From NCBI RefSeq assembly GCF_000468095.1, contig NZ_ASZC01000006.1, forward strand, positions 1-64,000: a DNA stretch of 64,000 bases, written 5' to 3'. The notes below the pieces were generated by a model. The model searched no databases, had not been told where the DNA came from, and saw only the letters and a program-made list of their open reading frames with translations. This document shows positions 9,833 through 20,093 of the stretch, one piece after another. The position numbers were made by a program, and so were the translations under genes. Every line of letters starts with the position of its first letter. The stretch's first letter is position 1. This DNA comes from Pantoea sp. AS-PWVM4 (GTDB lineage Bacteria; Pseudomonadota; Gammaproteobacteria; Enterobacterales; Enterobacteriaceae).

Positions 9833-11160
9833 GTCTGTTCCTGCGCCTCGCCATCGGTTTTATCTTGTTGATCATGCTGTGCTGGGGCAGCGCCAGCCTG
9901 AGCGCCTGGCATCAGACACGCGAAACCGTCAATGAACTGTTTGATACCCAGCAAATGCTGTTTGCCAAGCGCCTGCTGGCGCTCGAACCGGCCACGCTGC
10001 AAAACGTCACTCTGCCGAAAAACAAGGCGTTACTGAACCATCATCGCGGTAAACAGGATGATGACGCGCTGGCTTTCGCCATTTTTAGTGGTGATGGCAA
10101 GTTGCTGCTCAATGATGGCGAAAAGGGTCGTGATTTGCAGTTTGAGGATGGACGCGATGGTTTTCGCAATGGACACCTGCGCGGTGATGATGACAGTTGG
10201 CGTCTGCTGTGGCTGACGTCACCCGATCAACGCTATCGCGTGGTGGTGGGACAGGAGTGGGATTACCGCGACGATATGACCAGCGATTTGGCACAAAGCA
10301 GCATTGTGCCGTGGCTGATTGCACTGCCTTTTATGCTGGCACTGCTGCTGGCGCTGGTGTGGTTTGAACTGCGCCCGTTAAAACGCCTCACCGCCTCACT
10401 CCACCAGCGCGCAGCCGATGATGACACACCGTTACCCCTGGCGCGCCTGCCGAAAGAAGTCCAACCGCTGGTACTGGCATTGAATGGTTTGTTCAGCCGC
10501 ATGGCGGACCTGGTGCAGCGTGAACGCCGCTTCACCTCCGATGCAGCTCACGAGTTGCGCAGCCCGCTGGCGGCGCTGCGGGTGCAGAGTGAAGTGATCC
10601 AACTGGCAGATGACGATGAGATCGTACGCAAACGGGCGCTACAACAACTGGATACCGGGATCCTGCGTGCCACCCGGCTGGTGGATCAACTGCTGACGCT
10701 CTCCAGAGTGGAGGCGGATGATCTGCGCAGTGAATTCCAGCCAACCGCCCTGGCCCCGCTGCTGCAAAGCGTGTTAGCCGAGCATTTTCCCCAGGCTGAA
10801 CAGAAACATATCGATTTGCAGTTACACACGACATTCCAACCGGTGATGAACGGTCATCAGCTCCTGCTGGCGTTAATGCTGCGCAATCTGCTGGATAACG
10901 CGCTGCGTTATACCCCTGATGGAGGGCAGGTAACGGTGAACCTGACCGCTCGAACCCTGACTATCGATGATAATGGCCCAGGGGTAAGTGATGAGGCATT
11001 AACACGCCTGGGCGAACGTTTCTGGCGTCCTCCGGGACAAACGCAAACCGGCAGTGGTCTGGGGCTGTCGATTGTGAAGAATATCGCGCAACTGCACGCT
11101 ATCCGCGTAGCATTCAGTCAGAGAGAAGCAGGGGGGTTGCGCGTCACGCTAAGCTGGTAA
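9829..11160 (+). CDS. qseC: Sensor histidine kinase QseC
   Basis: 443-aa inner-membrane sensor kinase. It has TM1 at about residues 7-27, a periplasmic sensor region, TM2 at about 160-180, a HAMP-like linker, then the phospho-acceptor His241 in [17 protein letters not shown]. The ATPase part has N box [13 protein letters not shown] and G boxes DDNGPGV and GSGLGLSIV. In enterobacteria QseC has been linked to quinone or catecholamine signals and cross-talk with PmrB. The coupled overlap with qseB supports one operon. Confidence 0.92.
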   Translation: MSLFLRLAIGFILLIMLCWGSASLSAWHQTRETVNELFDTQQMLFAKRLLALEPATLQNVTLPKNKALLNHHRGKQDDDALAFAIFSGDGKLLLNDGEKGRDLQFEDGRDGFRNGHLRGDDDSWRLLWLTSPDQRYRVVVGQEWDYRDDMTSDLAQSSIVPWLIALPFMLALLLALVWFELRPLKRLTASLHQRAADDDTPLPLARLPKEVQPLVLALNGLFSRMADLVQRERRFTSDAAHELRSPLAALRVQSEVIQLADDDEIVRKRALQQLDTGILRATRLVDQLLTLSRVEADDLRSEFQPTALAPLLQSVLAEHFPQAEQKHIDLQLHTTFQPVMNGHQLLLALMLRNLLDNALRYTPDGGQVTVNLTARTLTIDDNGPGVSDEALTRLGERFWRPPGQTQTGSGLGLSIVKNIAQLHAIRVAFSQREAGGLRVTLSW

Positions 11161-11176
11161 CGGACGCGCACAACAA

Positions 11177-13045
11177 TTAAATCTCGACCTGGGTTCCCAG
11201 CTCAATCACCCGATTAGGGGGGATTTCAAACTGATCCGGTGCGCGCAGCGCATTGCGTTGCAGGGCGAGGAACAACTTACCGCGCAGACGCAGATACCAC
11301 GGACGGTCGCCAATTATCAGCGATTCATGTGACATAAAGAACGAGGTTTCCATCATGCGGCAGTTCAGCCCTTCCAGCCCGCAACGATGGAAAATCTCTT
11401 CCACATTAGGCGTTTCACGCCAGCCGTAGCTGGCTACCACGCGCCAGAACGTGGGCGACAGCTGTTCAATCGTCACACGTCGTACGTTATGTACATAAGG
11501 CGCATCTTCGGTACGCAAGGTCAGCAGCACCACGCGTTCATGCAACACCTTGTTATGTTTGAGATTGTGCAGCATCGCAAACGGAATCACGTTCAATGCA
11601 CGCGACATATACACTGCGGTACCAGGAACTCGCACCGGCGGCGATTTCTCCAGCGAGGCAATCATCGCCTCAAGCGAATTGCCGTGTTCATGCATACGGC
11701 GCAGCAGACGGAAACGCTCGCTTTTCCAGGTGGTCATGACGATAAACATCACCAGCGCCAGACACAGCGGCAACCAACCGCCGGAGAAGATTTTCACCAG
11801 GTTGGCAGAGAACAGCGAGACATCGATACACAGCATTGCCACCAGAATGAAACTGACGGCAATTTTATTCCAGTGCCAGTTTTTGATCGCCACGGTGCAG
11901 GAAAGAATGGTGGTCAGCACCATAGTACCGGTCACCGCGATACCGTATGCCGCCGCGAGGTTGCTGGAGTGTTCAAAGCTGACGATAACAATCAACACCG
12001 CGAAATAAAGCAGCCAGTTGATGACCGGCACATAGATTTGGCCGGACTCCATCTCAGAGGTGTGAATAATACGCATCGGCGGCAGATAGCCGAGACGCAC
12101 CGCCTGACGCGTTAACGAGAACACGCCGGAAATCACCGCTTGCGAGGCAATCACCGTCGCCAGCGTGGCGAGGATCAACAACGGAATCAGTGCCCAATCG
12201 GGGGCCAGCAGGAAGAACGGGTTTTTAATGGTTTCCGGATGCGCCAGCAGCAACGCGCCCTGACCAAAATAGTTCAGCACCAGCGACGGCAGAACCACAG
12301 CGACCCATGCCAGGCGAATCGGCAGCTTGCCGAAGTGCCCCATATCGGCATACAGCGCTTCCACCCCGGTAATTGATAACACCACCGCGCCGAGAGCAAA
12401 GAAAGAGATGGTTTTATAATGCAGGAAGAAGTTCACCGCATGTGACGGGTTGAGCGCCTGCAACACTTCCGGGTTTTTGATTATGCTGTTGGCACCGAGC
12501 ACCGCCAGTACGATAAACCACAGCAGCATCACCGGGGCAAACAACTTACCGACAATCCCTGTGCCGTGCTTCTGGATCATAAACAGCAGCGTCAGCACCG
12601 TGATCGACAAAGGGACAATCCAGGGGTCGAGCGAAGGCGCAGCAATCTCCAGACCTTCAATTGCTGACATCACCGAAATCGCCGGGGTGATCACCACCTC
12701 GCCATAGAAGAAGCTACCGCCAATCAATCCCATGATCACCAGAATCGCGGTGGCTCGGGCACCGGTATTACGCCCGGCCAGCGACATCAGCGTCAGGATC
12801 CCGCCCTCACCGGCGTTATCGGCGCGCATCACGTAGCTGATGTATTTCAGCGACACCACCAGGATCAGTAGCCAGAAAATAAGGGAAAGGAAGCCAAAGA
12901 CCGCTTCACGTTCCACGCCAAAACCAAACTGGCCGGAGAGACATTCGCGCAAGGTATAAAGTGGACTGGTACCAATATCGCCATAGACCACGCCGATTGC
13001 GGCCAGCGTGACAGCACCAAGGGACTGCTTGTTTTCCGAGCTCAT
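11177..13045 (-). CDS. kup: Low-affinity potassium transporter Kup
   Basis: 622 aa, the E. coli Kup (TrkD) length, with about 12 membrane segments in the first 430 residues and a cytoplasmic C-terminal domain. The conserved opening is [23 protein letters not shown]. It is a K+:H+ symporter used mainly at low pH or high K+. It is convergent with qseC (16-nt gap) and divergent from ravA, keeping the E. coli kup-ravA-viaA neighbourhood. Confidence 0.97.
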   Translation of the reverse strand: MSSENKQSLGAVTLAAIGVVYGDIGTSPLYTLRECLSGQFGFGVEREAVFGFLSLIFWLLILVVSLKYISYVMRADNAGEGGILTLMSLAGRNTGARATAILVIMGLIGGSFFYGEVVITPAISVMSAIEGLEIAAPSLDPWIVPLSITVLTLLFMIQKHGTGIVGKLFAPVMLLWFIVLAVLGANSIIKNPEVLQALNPSHAVNFFLHYKTISFFALGAVVLSITGVEALYADMGHFGKLPIRLAWVAVVLPSLVLNYFGQGALLLAHPETIKNPFFLLAPDWALIPLLILATLATVIASQAVISGVFSLTRQAVRLGYLPPMRIIHTSEMESGQIYVPVINWLLYFAVLIVIVSFEHSSNLAAAYGIAVTGTMVLTTILSCTVAIKNWHWNKIAVSFILVAMLCIDVSLFSANLVKIFSGGWLPLCLALVMFIVMTTWKSERFRLLRRMHEHGNSLEAMIASLEKSPPVRVPGTAVYMSRALNVIPFAMLHNLKHNKVLHERVVLLTLRTEDAPYVHNVRRVTIEQLSPTFWRVVASYGWRETPNVEEIFHRCGLEGLNCRMMETSFFMSHESLIIGDRPWYLRLRGKLFLALQRNALRAPDQFEIPPNRVIELGTQVEI

Positions 13046-13345
13046 AGAGTTATCTTTTGTTGGAGTCGATCAGGCGGTTGCCGACCGCTCTGGCCATCAA
13101 AAAGCGCACAGTATGCACATATTCCCAAAAAAACCTACCCTTACAAACATACAACATGGCGCGAGCGACGCGGTTTTTCGCTGCAAAATCCGGCAAAAAT
13201 GCGCCGGAACAGGCGGGTAGCCTCGCTTCAACCTTCTGAAACAAAAAAGCTGACGGCTATCAACGCTTTCACGCATGATAATCAGTAGAGTAATGCGCTC
13301 GCCAGAATGCGATGGCACCAGGATCAGAAGGACAATGATGTGATT
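13046..13345. other. Intergenic region between divergent kup and ravA
   Basis: About 300 bp that should hold the promoters of kup (leftwards) and ravA (rightwards). I see no clear consensus promoter, operator palindrome or RNA gene in it. The stretch around 13110-13160 is A/T-rich. Confidence 0.5.
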
Positions 13346-14842
13346 ATGGCTCAACCCCATCTTTTGGCAGAAAGAATTTCTCGCCTGAGCAACGCCCTGG
13401 AAAAAGGGTTGTATGAACGGCATCATGCGATTCGCCTCTGCCTGCTGGCCGCGCTGAGTGGCGAAAGCGTCTTTTTGCTCGGGCCACCTGGCATTGCCAA
13501 AAGCCTGATTGCCCGCCGCCTGAAGTACGCTTTCCAGCATGCCCGCGCGTTTGAATACCTGATGACGCGTTTCTCCACTCCCGAAGAAGTATTTGGCCCC
13601 CTTTCTATCCAGGCATTAAAAGATGAAGGTCGCTATCAACGTCTGACCAAAGGCTATCTGCCGGATGCCGAAATCGTCTTCCTCGATGAGATCTGGAAAG
13701 CCGGCCCGGCGATTCTGAATACCCTGCTTACCGCAATCAACGAACGGCGTTTCCGCAATGGCGACAGCGAAGACAAGATTCCAATGCGCCTGCTGGTCAC
13801 CGCCTCCAACGAATTGCCGGAAGCCGACAGTGGGTTGGAAGCCTTGTATGACCGCATGCTGATTCGGCTGTGGCTGGATAACGTGCACGAAAAGCAGAAC
13901 TTCCGCAGCATGCTGACCCACCAGCAGGATGAAAGCGTCAATCCGGTGGCCGAATCGCTGTGTATCAGCGATGAAGAGTACCACCAGTGGCAGCAAGGCA
14001 TCAGTCAGGTGAGCCTGCCGGACCATGTGTTTGAGCTGATCTATCAGTTGCGTCAGCAACTGGAAAATCTCCCCGATGCGCCTTATATCTCCGACCGTCG
14101 CTGGAAAAAAGCCATTCATTTGTTGCAGGCCAGTGCGTTCTACAGTGGCCGTGCCGCGATTGCCCCGCTGGATTTGATTCTGCTGAAAGATTGCCTGTGG
14201 CATGATGTCACCTCGATGAAGCTGCTGGATCGCGAAATCGATGCATTAATGACGCAACACGCCTGGCAACAACAACCGATGCTGATGAAACTCCAGCAGA
14301 TCAAAGCGCGCCGTCTGGCGCTACAACAGCAGCAAAGCGTGGCACAGGCGCTAACGCTGGAGAAGCACAGCGGCATGTTCAGCCGCAAGCCCCACTATGA
14401 ATTGCCTGCCACGCTAAATGACGAGCAGTTGACGCTCATGCTGCAACAACCGTTGATGCTGCATGATATGCAGGTCAGCCATGTGCTGATCAGTCGTGAA
14501 GCGCTGAATCAATGGCTAGTGAAAGGCGGCGAGGTGCGTGGCAAGCTCAACGGCATTGGCTTTGCGCAAACGCTCGACCTGCTGGTGGACGCACATCATT
14601 GCCTGACATTACGTGATGTCAGCCTTCAGGCAACGCGTCTGACGTTACCCGGCGTCAGCGCCAGCAACGAGCTGCCGCAGGAAATCGTTGATGAATTTGA
14701 CGCCCTGGATAATCAACTGCGCGCCCAGCGTACGCTGTTCAGCCAACATCAGCGCTGCCTGTTCATCAGCGATGACTGGCTGGCGCGCATTGAAACCAGC
14801 CTGCAAGATGTGGCGGAACAGATGAAACAGGCGCGTAAATGA
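13346..14842 (+). CDS. ravA: MoxR-type AAA+ ATPase RavA
   Basis: 498 aa, the same length as E. coli RavA. The AAA+ module has Walker A GPPGIAKS at residues 46-53, Walker B-like [12 protein letters not shown], and sensor residues in [23 protein letters not shown]. The C-terminal part is the LARA-containing region. RavA forms hexamers that bind the lysine decarboxylase LdcI and works with ViaA. The start [14 protein letters not shown] follows E. coli; an upstream ATG at 13307 lacks homology. It overlaps viaA by 4 nt. Confidence 0.95.
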   Translation: MAQPHLLAERISRLSNALEKGLYERHHAIRLCLLAALSGESVFLLGPPGIAKSLIARRLKYAFQHARAFEYLMTRFSTPEEVFGPLSIQALKDEGRYQRLTKGYLPDAEIVFLDEIWKAGPAILNTLLTAINERRFRNGDSEDKIPMRLLVTASNELPEADSGLEALYDRMLIRLWLDNVHEKQNFRSMLTHQQDESVNPVAESLCISDEEYHQWQQGISQVSLPDHVFELIYQLRQQLENLPDAPYISDRRWKKAIHLLQASAFYSGRAAIAPLDLILLKDCLWHDVTSMKLLDREIDALMTQHAWQQQPMLMKLQQIKARRLALQQQQSVAQALTLEKHSGMFSRKPHYELPATLNDEQLTLMLQQPLMLHDMQVSHVLISREALNQWLVKGGEVRGKLNGIGFAQTLDLLVDAHHCLTLRDVSLQATRLTLPGVSASNELPQEIVDEFDALDNQLRAQRTLFSQHQRCLFISDDWLARIETSLQDVAEQMKQARK

Positions 14843-16299
14843 TTTCGCTGGAGACGCTGAGCACGCTGCTGTCGATCGGTGAGACAGAACTGATCGAAGA
14901 GTTAATTTTGGCGCTGCTGGCGTCGCCACAGCTGGCGATGTTCTTTGAGAAATTCCCACGCCTTAAGCAGGCCATGATGCGCGATCTGCCGCGCTGGCGC
15001 TCCGAAATCGTCGAAGAGATGAAAACCACGGCGGTGCCGGAAGCCCTGGCGCAGGAGTTTCAGCTCTTTCAACAGGCGCAGTTGCTTAGCCAGCATGAAT
15101 TCAACCAGCAATTACCCGCCATCATCAGCCAACTGAAAAACCTGCCATCACCGTTTATCGAAGAAGCCAGCAAATTGCTGTTGCATACCGACAGCGAGCA
15201 ATTCAGCAACGCGCAACATACCTTGTTCCTGCAACGTTGGCGTCTCAGCCTGACGTTACAGACCCTGACGCTTAATCAGCAATTGCTGGAGCAGCAGCGC
15301 GAACGTTTGATGGCCGAACTGCAACAACGCATGGCGCTAAGCGGGCAACTGGCCCCCATTCTCACCGATGACGATGAAGCGGCCGCCGGACGCTTGTGGG
15401 ATATGAGCAAAGCGCCACTCCAGCATGGCGACTATGAATTGATCGTGCAGTACGGTGATTTTCTCGCTCAGCAGCCCGAACTGATGAAACTGGCACAACA
15501 ACTGGGACGGAGTCGCGAAGCGAAAGCGGTGCCGTCTCAGGATGCGCCACTGGAAGAATTTCACCAACTGGTGCGTGAGCCGGATAACGTGCCGGAAGAG
15601 GTTAGCGGTATCCATCAGAGCGATGATGTGCTGCGCCTACTCCCGCCTGAGCTGGCAACGCTTAGTATCAGCGAGCTGGAGCTGGAATTTTATCGCCGCC
15701 TGGTGGAAAAACGCCTGTTGACCTATCGCCTGCAAGGCGACGCCTGGCATGAAAAAGTTTCCCTGCGGCCGGTCAGTCATCAACACCATGAAGAACAGCC
15801 GCGTGGCCCGTTTATCGTCTGCGTTGATACCTCCGGTTCGATGGGCGGCTTCAATGAACGTTGCGCCAAAGCCTTTTGTCTGGCGCTGCTGAAAGTGGCG
15901 CTAGCGGATAAACGTCGCTGCTACATCATGCTGTTTGCCCATGAGGTGATCGGTTATGAGCTGACGGCGGATAACGGTATTGAGCAGGCGGTGCGCTTCC
16001 TCAGTCAGCGCTTTCGTGGCGGTACCGATTTGGCCGCCTGTCTGGCCGCCGTTGTGGCACGCATGGAAGGTAGCCTGTGGCAGGAAGCCGATGCGGTGAT
16101 CGTCTCCGATTTTATCGCCCAACGCTTGCCGGAGGAGATCGTCAACGCCGTTAAACAACGCCAGCGCTATCATCAACAGCGTTTCCATGCAGTGGCGATG
16201 TCAGTTCATGGCAAACCGGGGATTCTGCGCATCTTCGATCATATCTGGCGCTTCGATACCGGACTGAAAAGCCGCCTGCTGCGCCGCTGGAAACGCTAA
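14839..16299 (+). CDS. viaA: VWA-domain protein ViaA, RavA partner
   Basis: 486 aa (E. coli 483). The C-terminal von Willebrand factor A domain has an intact MIDAS motif, Asp330-x-Ser-x-Ser in [10 protein letters not shown]. ViaA stimulates RavA ATPase, and the pair has been linked to respiratory complexes, iron-sulfur biogenesis and aminoglycoside sensitivity in E. coli. Translation is coupled to ravA through the ATGA overlap. Confidence 0.95.
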   Translation: MISLETLSTLLSIGETELIEELILALLASPQLAMFFEKFPRLKQAMMRDLPRWRSEIVEEMKTTAVPEALAQEFQLFQQAQLLSQHEFNQQLPAIISQLKNLPSPFIEEASKLLLHTDSEQFSNAQHTLFLQRWRLSLTLQTLTLNQQLLEQQRERLMAELQQRMALSGQLAPILTDDDEAAAGRLWDMSKAPLQHGDYELIVQYGDFLAQQPELMKLAQQLGRSREAKAVPSQDAPLEEFHQLVREPDNVPEEVSGIHQSDDVLRLLPPELATLSISELELEFYRRLVEKRLLTYRLQGDAWHEKVSLRPVSHQHHEEQPRGPFIVCVDTSGSMGGFNERCAKAFCLALLKVALADKRRCYIMLFAHEVIGYELTADNGIEQAVRFLSQRFRGGTDLAACLAAVVARMEGSLWQEADAVIVSDFIAQRLPEEIVNAVKQRQRYHQQRFHAVAMSVHGKPGILRIFDHIWRFDTGLKSRLLRRWKR

Positions 16300-16323
16300 T
16301 TCATCTGACGGAAATGCTTATTT

Positions 16324-16331
16324 GCTATAGT
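16324..16331 (+). promoter_or_regulatory. Putative extended -10 promoter for ovoA
   Basis: TGCTATAGT (TG-n-TATAGT) ends 35 bp upstream of the ovoA GTG start. Only a weak -35 (CTGACG, about 15 bp upstream) is seen, as expected for an extended -10 promoter. It would let ovoA be transcribed independently of ravA-viaA. Confidence 0.4.
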
Positions 16332-16366
16332 GATAAGTTACTTCGCTGAGCAAACTGGAGCATATC

Positions 16367-18490
16367 GTGACCACCGCCTTGCCAACACCAACCCGCACGC
16401 TGCGACTTTCCGGCCAGAATACAGAACAAAAACGCGCCGAACTGCTGGATTACTTTCTGCAAACCTGGACGCTGTACGAAAGCCTGTTCGACTGCCTCGC
16501 TGATGAACGCGCCTGGTTTAATAAAGCAATTTCGCTGCGCCATCCGCTGATCTTCTATTTTGGCCACACCGCCACTTTCTATATCAATAAGCTGATGGCG
16601 GGTCGCTATCTTGATCACCGCGTTGACGATCGTATCGAAGCGATGATGGCGATCGGTGTGGATGAAATGAGCTGGGATGATCTCGACGACAGCCACTACG
16701 CCTGGCCGACGGTGGCGGAAGTGCGTGATTATCGTGGCAAAGTCAAAACCCTGGTCAGTGAATTTATCCAGACCATGCCGCTGGAACTTCCCATCGACTG
16801 GGATAGCCCGGCGTGGGTGATCCTGATGGGTATCGAACATGAACGTATCCATCTCGAAACCTCCAGCGTATTGATGCGCCAGTTGCCGATTGAGTGGTTG
16901 CAGCCACAGGCGCACTGGCCGATATGTCCACAGGCCAGACATGATCGCCTCAACGTTCCCGCTAATGCTTTGATTGCGATGCCCGGTGGCCGTGTGCAGC
17001 AGGGTAAAACCGACGATACCTATGGCTGGGATAACGAATACGGCAGTCAACTGACCGAACTCAAACCGTTTAAAGCCAGCAAAATGCTGGTCAGCAATGC
17101 GGAATATTTCAACTTTGTCGCAGCGGGCGGCTATCAGGAACGACGCTGGTGGGATGACGAGGGTTGGGGCTGGCGTGCATTCGCAGAAGCAGACATGCCC
17201 ACTTTCTGGGTCGGTGATATTCAGCAACCCGATCAGCTAAAACTGCGTCTGATGACCGAAGAAGTGGCGATGCCGTGGGACTGGCCCGCTGAGGTTAACC
17301 AACTGGAAGCGGCGGCATTTTGTCGCTGGCTGACAGAAGAGACCGGCAAAGCGATCCAGCTACCGTGCGAAGCGGAGTGGATGCAACTGCGTGAGTTCGT
17401 CAGTGGCGATCAGCCAGACTGGATTGATGCGCCGGGCAACATCAACCTGGCATACTGGGCGTCCTCCTGCCCGGTGGATCACTTCGCGCAGGGCGAGTTT
17501 TTCGATATTGTCGGCAACGTCTGGCAGTGGACCACCACGCCAACCAACGGTTTCGAAGGCTTTAAGGTCCATCCGCTGTATGACGATTTCTCCACACCCA
17601 CCTTTGATGGCAAACATGCCCTGATCAAAGGTGGCAGTTGGATATCGACCGGCAACGAGGCGCTGAAATCATCGCGCTACGCTTTCCGCCGCCACTTCTT
17701 CCAGCATGCGGGTTTCCGCTATGTGGTTTCTTCACATCAGGAAACCATGACGCTGAACCCGTATGAAACTGACAGCATGGTGTCGCAGTATCTCGATTTT
17801 CAGTACGGACCGCGCTACTTCGGCGTACCAAATTATGCTGAAAACCTGGTATCGCTACTGTTGCCGCACTGCACCAACCGTGGTCAGGCACTGGATATCG
17901 GTTGTGCCACCGGCCGTGCCAGCTTTGAACTGGCGCGCCATTTTGCGCAGGTGGTTGGTATGGATTACTCGGCGCGCTTTATTGATGTGGCCTTGCAGCT
18001 GACCTCCGGCGAGGATTTCCGTTATGTGGTGCCCGAAGAGGGTGAGCTGGTGGAGTATCGCCAGGTACGTCTGAAAGAGTTCGATCTGGGTGATGAGCAG
18101 GCACAACGCATTCATTTTGTGCAGGGCGATGCCTGTAATCTCAAGCCACAGCCGGATCGTTACGATCTGGTGCTGGCGTCGAATCTGCTTGATCGCCTGC
18201 GTCAACCGAAACGCTTCCTGCAAGATATCACTCCGATGATCCGCTCAGGTGGCGTGCTGGTGCTGTCATCGCCCTACACCTGGCTGGAGGAATTTACACC
18301 GAAGGAGAACTGGTTGGGTGGCGTGCGTGAAAACGGTGAAGCGCTGACAACCAGGCAGACGCTGCAACGCCTGCTGTGTGATGCGTTCGACGAGATCGCC
18401 GCGCCCCAGGATGTGCCTTTCGTCATCCGTGAAACGTCACGCAAGTTCCAGCATACGCTGGCGCAGGTCACGCTGTGGCGTAAGCGTTAA
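16367..18490 (+). CDS. ovoA: OvoA: 5-histidylcysteine sulfoxide synthase / 4-mercaptohistidine N1-methyltransferase
   Basis: 707-aa bifunctional enzyme of ovothiol A synthesis. The N-terminal DinB-like part carries the iron-binding histidines His67 (FYFGHTATFY) and the His158-x3-His162 motif (EHERIH). The middle formylglycine-generating-enzyme/sulfatase-modifying-like domain ends in GGSWISTGNEA...SSRYAFRRHFFQHAGFRYV. The C-terminus is a SAM methyltransferase with motif I LDIGCATG at residues 509-516. Non-haem iron OvoA joins cysteine sulfur to His C5; the methyltransferase then forms the N1-methylated thiol-imidazole. The start is GTG with GGAG 7 nt upstream. It sits co-directionally before asnC, where asnA is found (divergently) in E. 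coli. Confidence 0.92.
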   Translation: MTTALPTPTRTLRLSGQNTEQKRAELLDYFLQTWTLYESLFDCLADERAWFNKAISLRHPLIFYFGHTATFYINKLMAGRYLDHRVDDRIEAMMAIGVDEMSWDDLDDSHYAWPTVAEVRDYRGKVKTLVSEFIQTMPLELPIDWDSPAWVILMGIEHERIHLETSSVLMRQLPIEWLQPQAHWPICPQARHDRLNVPANALIAMPGGRVQQGKTDDTYGWDNEYGSQLTELKPFKASKMLVSNAEYFNFVAAGGYQERRWWDDEGWGWRAFAEADMPTFWVGDIQQPDQLKLRLMTEEVAMPWDWPAEVNQLEAAAFCRWLTEETGKAIQLPCEAEWMQLREFVSGDQPDWIDAPGNINLAYWASSCPVDHFAQGEFFDIVGNVWQWTTTPTNGFEGFKVHPLYDDFSTPTFDGKHALIKGGSWISTGNEALKSSRYAFRRHFFQHAGFRYVVSSHQETMTLNPYETDSMVSQYLDFQYGPRYFGVPNYAENLVSLLLPHCTNRGQALDIGCATGRASFELARHFAQVVGMDYSARFIDVALQLTSGEDFRYVVPEEGELVEYRQVRLKEFDLGDEQAQRIHFVQGDACNLKPQPDRYDLVLASNLLDRLRQPKRFLQDITPMIRSGGVLVLSSPYTWLEEFTPKENWLGGVRENGEALTTRQTLQRLLCDAFDEIAAPQDVPFVIRETSRKFQHTLAQVTLWRKR

Positions 18491-18499
18491 AAGCGTGCA

Positions 18500-18520
18500 G
18501 ACAGCGGCAGCCCCGCTGTC
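18500..18520 (+). terminator. Hairpin downstream of ovoA
   Basis: GACAGCGG and CCGCTGTC form an 8-bp stem with a 5-nt loop 10 nt after the ovoA stop. No T-run follows, so termination would be partial or factor-dependent. Confidence 0.5.
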
Positions 18521-18594
18521 TACACCTTGCCTGCTCGGTTATTTTGCTGCACATTCTCCTCAGTTCACTGAAGACCAATTGAAGAGGGAAGGAT

Positions 18595-19056
18595 ATGGCG
18601 GAACATGTGCAGCTGGATAATCTCGATCGCGGCATCTTAAATGCGCTGCTGGAGAATGCGCGCACAGCCTACGCCGAGCTGGCGAAACAGTTCAATGTCA
18701 GCCCGGGTACCATCCACGTTCGCGTCGAGAAGATGCGCCAGGCAGGGATCATCCTCGGTACGCGGGTCGAGATAGATCCACGCCAGCTTGGCTTCGATGT
18801 CTGCTGCTTCATTGGTATTATCCTGAAAAGCGCCCGTGACTACCCCGCCGCGCTGAGTAAGCTGGAAGCGCTGGATGAAGTGGTCGAAGCCTGGTACACC
18901 ACCGGCCACTACAGCATCTTTATTAAAGTAATGTGTCGTTCCATCGATGCCTTGCAACAGGTACTGATCAACAAGATCCAGACCATCGACGAAATCCAGT
19001 CCACCGAGACCCTGATTTCTCTGCAAAATCCGATCATGCGCACCATCAAACCCTGA
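18595..19056 (+). CDS. asnC: Lrp/AsnC-family transcriptional regulator AsnC
   Basis: 153 aa (E. coli 152). The N-terminal helix-turn-helix (LDRGILNALLENARTAYAELAKQFNVSPGTIHVRVEKMRQAG) is followed by the RAM/AsnC ligand-binding domain. In E. coli AsnC responds to asparagine and activates the divergent asnA (asparagine synthetase A). No asnA is present in this window, so its target here is unclear. GAAGGAT precedes the ATG. It is followed by mioC in the usual order. Confidence 0.95.
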   Translation: MAEHVQLDNLDRGILNALLENARTAYAELAKQFNVSPGTIHVRVEKMRQAGIILGTRVEIDPRQLGFDVCCFIGIILKSARDYPAALSKLEALDEVVEAWYTTGHYSIFIKVMCRSIDALQQVLINKIQTIDEIQSTETLISLQNPIMRTIKP

Positions 19057-19085
19057 TCACCTTCTTTTATTGTGCACAAACTTAT

Positions 19086-19106
19086 CCCAGGCGGATCTCG
19101 CCTGGG
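19086..19106 (+). terminator. Hairpin between asnC and mioC
   Basis: CCCAGGCG-GATCT-CGCCTGGG is a perfect 8-bp GC-rich stem, 29 nt after the asnC stop. Only two T residues follow. It may attenuate read-through from asnC towards mioC and oriC. Confidence 0.5.
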
Positions 19107-19145
19107 TTGCCGCTTGCCAGCCAATGCTTTCTGTTATTAACCCTG

Positions 19146-19185
19146 TTTTCCACAGGTGGATCACGGCTTGATCACAGCGTACAAT
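19146..19185 (+). promoter_or_regulatory. mioC promoter with DnaA box
   Basis: TTTTCCACA (19146-19154) fits the DnaA box consensus. It lies just upstream of TGGATC (19157-19162), 17 bp and TACAAT (19180-19185), a plausible sigma70 promoter for mioC. In E. coli the mioC promoter is likewise repressed by DnaA, and its transcription runs into oriC. Confidence 0.65.
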
Positions 19186-19212
19186 GCTCGCCTTTGAGTT
19201 CCGGAGAGCATC

Positions 19213-19653
19213 ATGGCCGATATTACCTTAATCAGTGGCAGTACCCTTGGCAGCGCCGAATATGTCGCCGAACATCTGGAAGAAAAACTTCAGGAAGCAG
19301 GCTTCTCAACCGAGATGCTGCATGGACCGGAGTTAGATGAGGTGCCTCAGGAAGGTATCTGGCTGATTGTGACTTCCACGCACGGTGCCGGTGAGCTGCC
19401 AGATAACCTGCTGCCTTTCTATGAAGCCTTAAAAGAGACGCAACCGGATCTCTCAGGCGTGCGTTATGGTGCAGTGGGCATTGGTAACCATGAATACGAT
19501 CTGTTCTGTGGCGCGATCAAGCTGCTGGAAGATCAACTGAACCAGCTCGGTGCCAAACGGATTGGTGATCGTCTGGAGATCGACGTACTGGAACATGAAA
19601 TTCCGGAAGATCCGGCTGAAGTGTGGGTCGCGAGCTGGAAAACGCAGTTATAA
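19213..19653 (+). CDS. mioC: Flavodoxin-like protein MioC
   Basis: 146-aa flavodoxin (E. coli 147). The FMN phosphate-binding loop SGSTLGSAEYVAEHL is at residues 7-21, and the isoalloxazine-contact region is STHGAGELPDNL. E. coli MioC binds FMN and supports biotin synthase activity in vitro. It lies directly left of oriC, and its transcription enters the origin. Confidence 0.96.
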   Translation: MADITLISGSTLGSAEYVAEHLEEKLQEAGFSTEMLHGPELDEVPQEGIWLIVTSTHGAGELPDNLLPFYEALKETQPDLSGVRYGAVGIGNHEYDLFCGAIKLLEDQLNQLGAKRIGDRLEIDVLEHEIPEDPAEVWVASWKTQL

Positions 19654-19689
19654 GACGATCCAGACCGGTTGGGGATCGTGAAATCAGGG

Positions 19690-20010
19690 CGATCCCCAGA
19701 GTATTCCGCTGTTTTATGCTTTTTATTTCCCCATGACCTGTGGATAACATAGCTTAATTCATGCGTATAACCGGTAGTTATCCCAAGAACAACCAATGAT
19801 GCTTTTCTGAGCTGTGGGTAAGTCCCGCTTTTGATCTCAGCTTATACGGATCTGGATCACCGATCATTCACAGCAAACGATCCTGAGCAACCTGCTGTTG
19901 AATAACTGTTTTTCCGGGTTATCAACAGAGAGCGGCGATCCTAATAAGAGATCTAACAGGAAGATCATTCAAAGAATAAAGATCCTTTCTTTTAAACCCC
20001 AGGATCCCAC
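19690..20010. other. oriC: Chromosomal replication origin oriC
   Basis: Between mioC and mnmG, as in E. coli, and aligning with E. coli oriC in reverse orientation. DnaA boxes: R4 TGTGGATAA (19739-19747, perfect), R2-like TTATCCCAA (19778-19786), TGTGGGTAA (19813-19821), R5/M TCATTCACA (19864-19872) and R1 TTATCAACA (19919-19927, one mismatch). The unwinding region has three 13-mers ending in GATC: 19941-19953 (CTAATAAGAGATC, same as E. coli), 19954-19966 and 19972-19984. I count 14 GATC (Dam/SeqA) sites between mioC and mnmG. Genes on both sides mostly run away from it. Confidence 0.96.
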
Positions 20011-20013
20011 GGC

Positions 20014-20042
20014 TTTCACCGCAGACAGAATTTCAGTAGAAT
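20014..20042 (+). promoter_or_regulatory. Putative mnmG (gidA) promoter
   Basis: TTTCAC (20014-20019), 17 bp and TAGAAT (20037-20042) lie between the AT-rich 13-mers and the mnmG start. In E. coli gidA transcription from this side assists origin opening. The -35 match is modest. Confidence 0.45.
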
Positions 20043-20093
20043 CCACCGCCCAGGGCAATGATCCCTGTCCGAATATTAACGAGGTACCACTTC

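Noticed and set aside
16325-17227. 300-codon open frame on the minus strand opposite ovoA
   Set aside because: It is antisense to a protein with clear catalytic motifs and shows no own motif or start signal.
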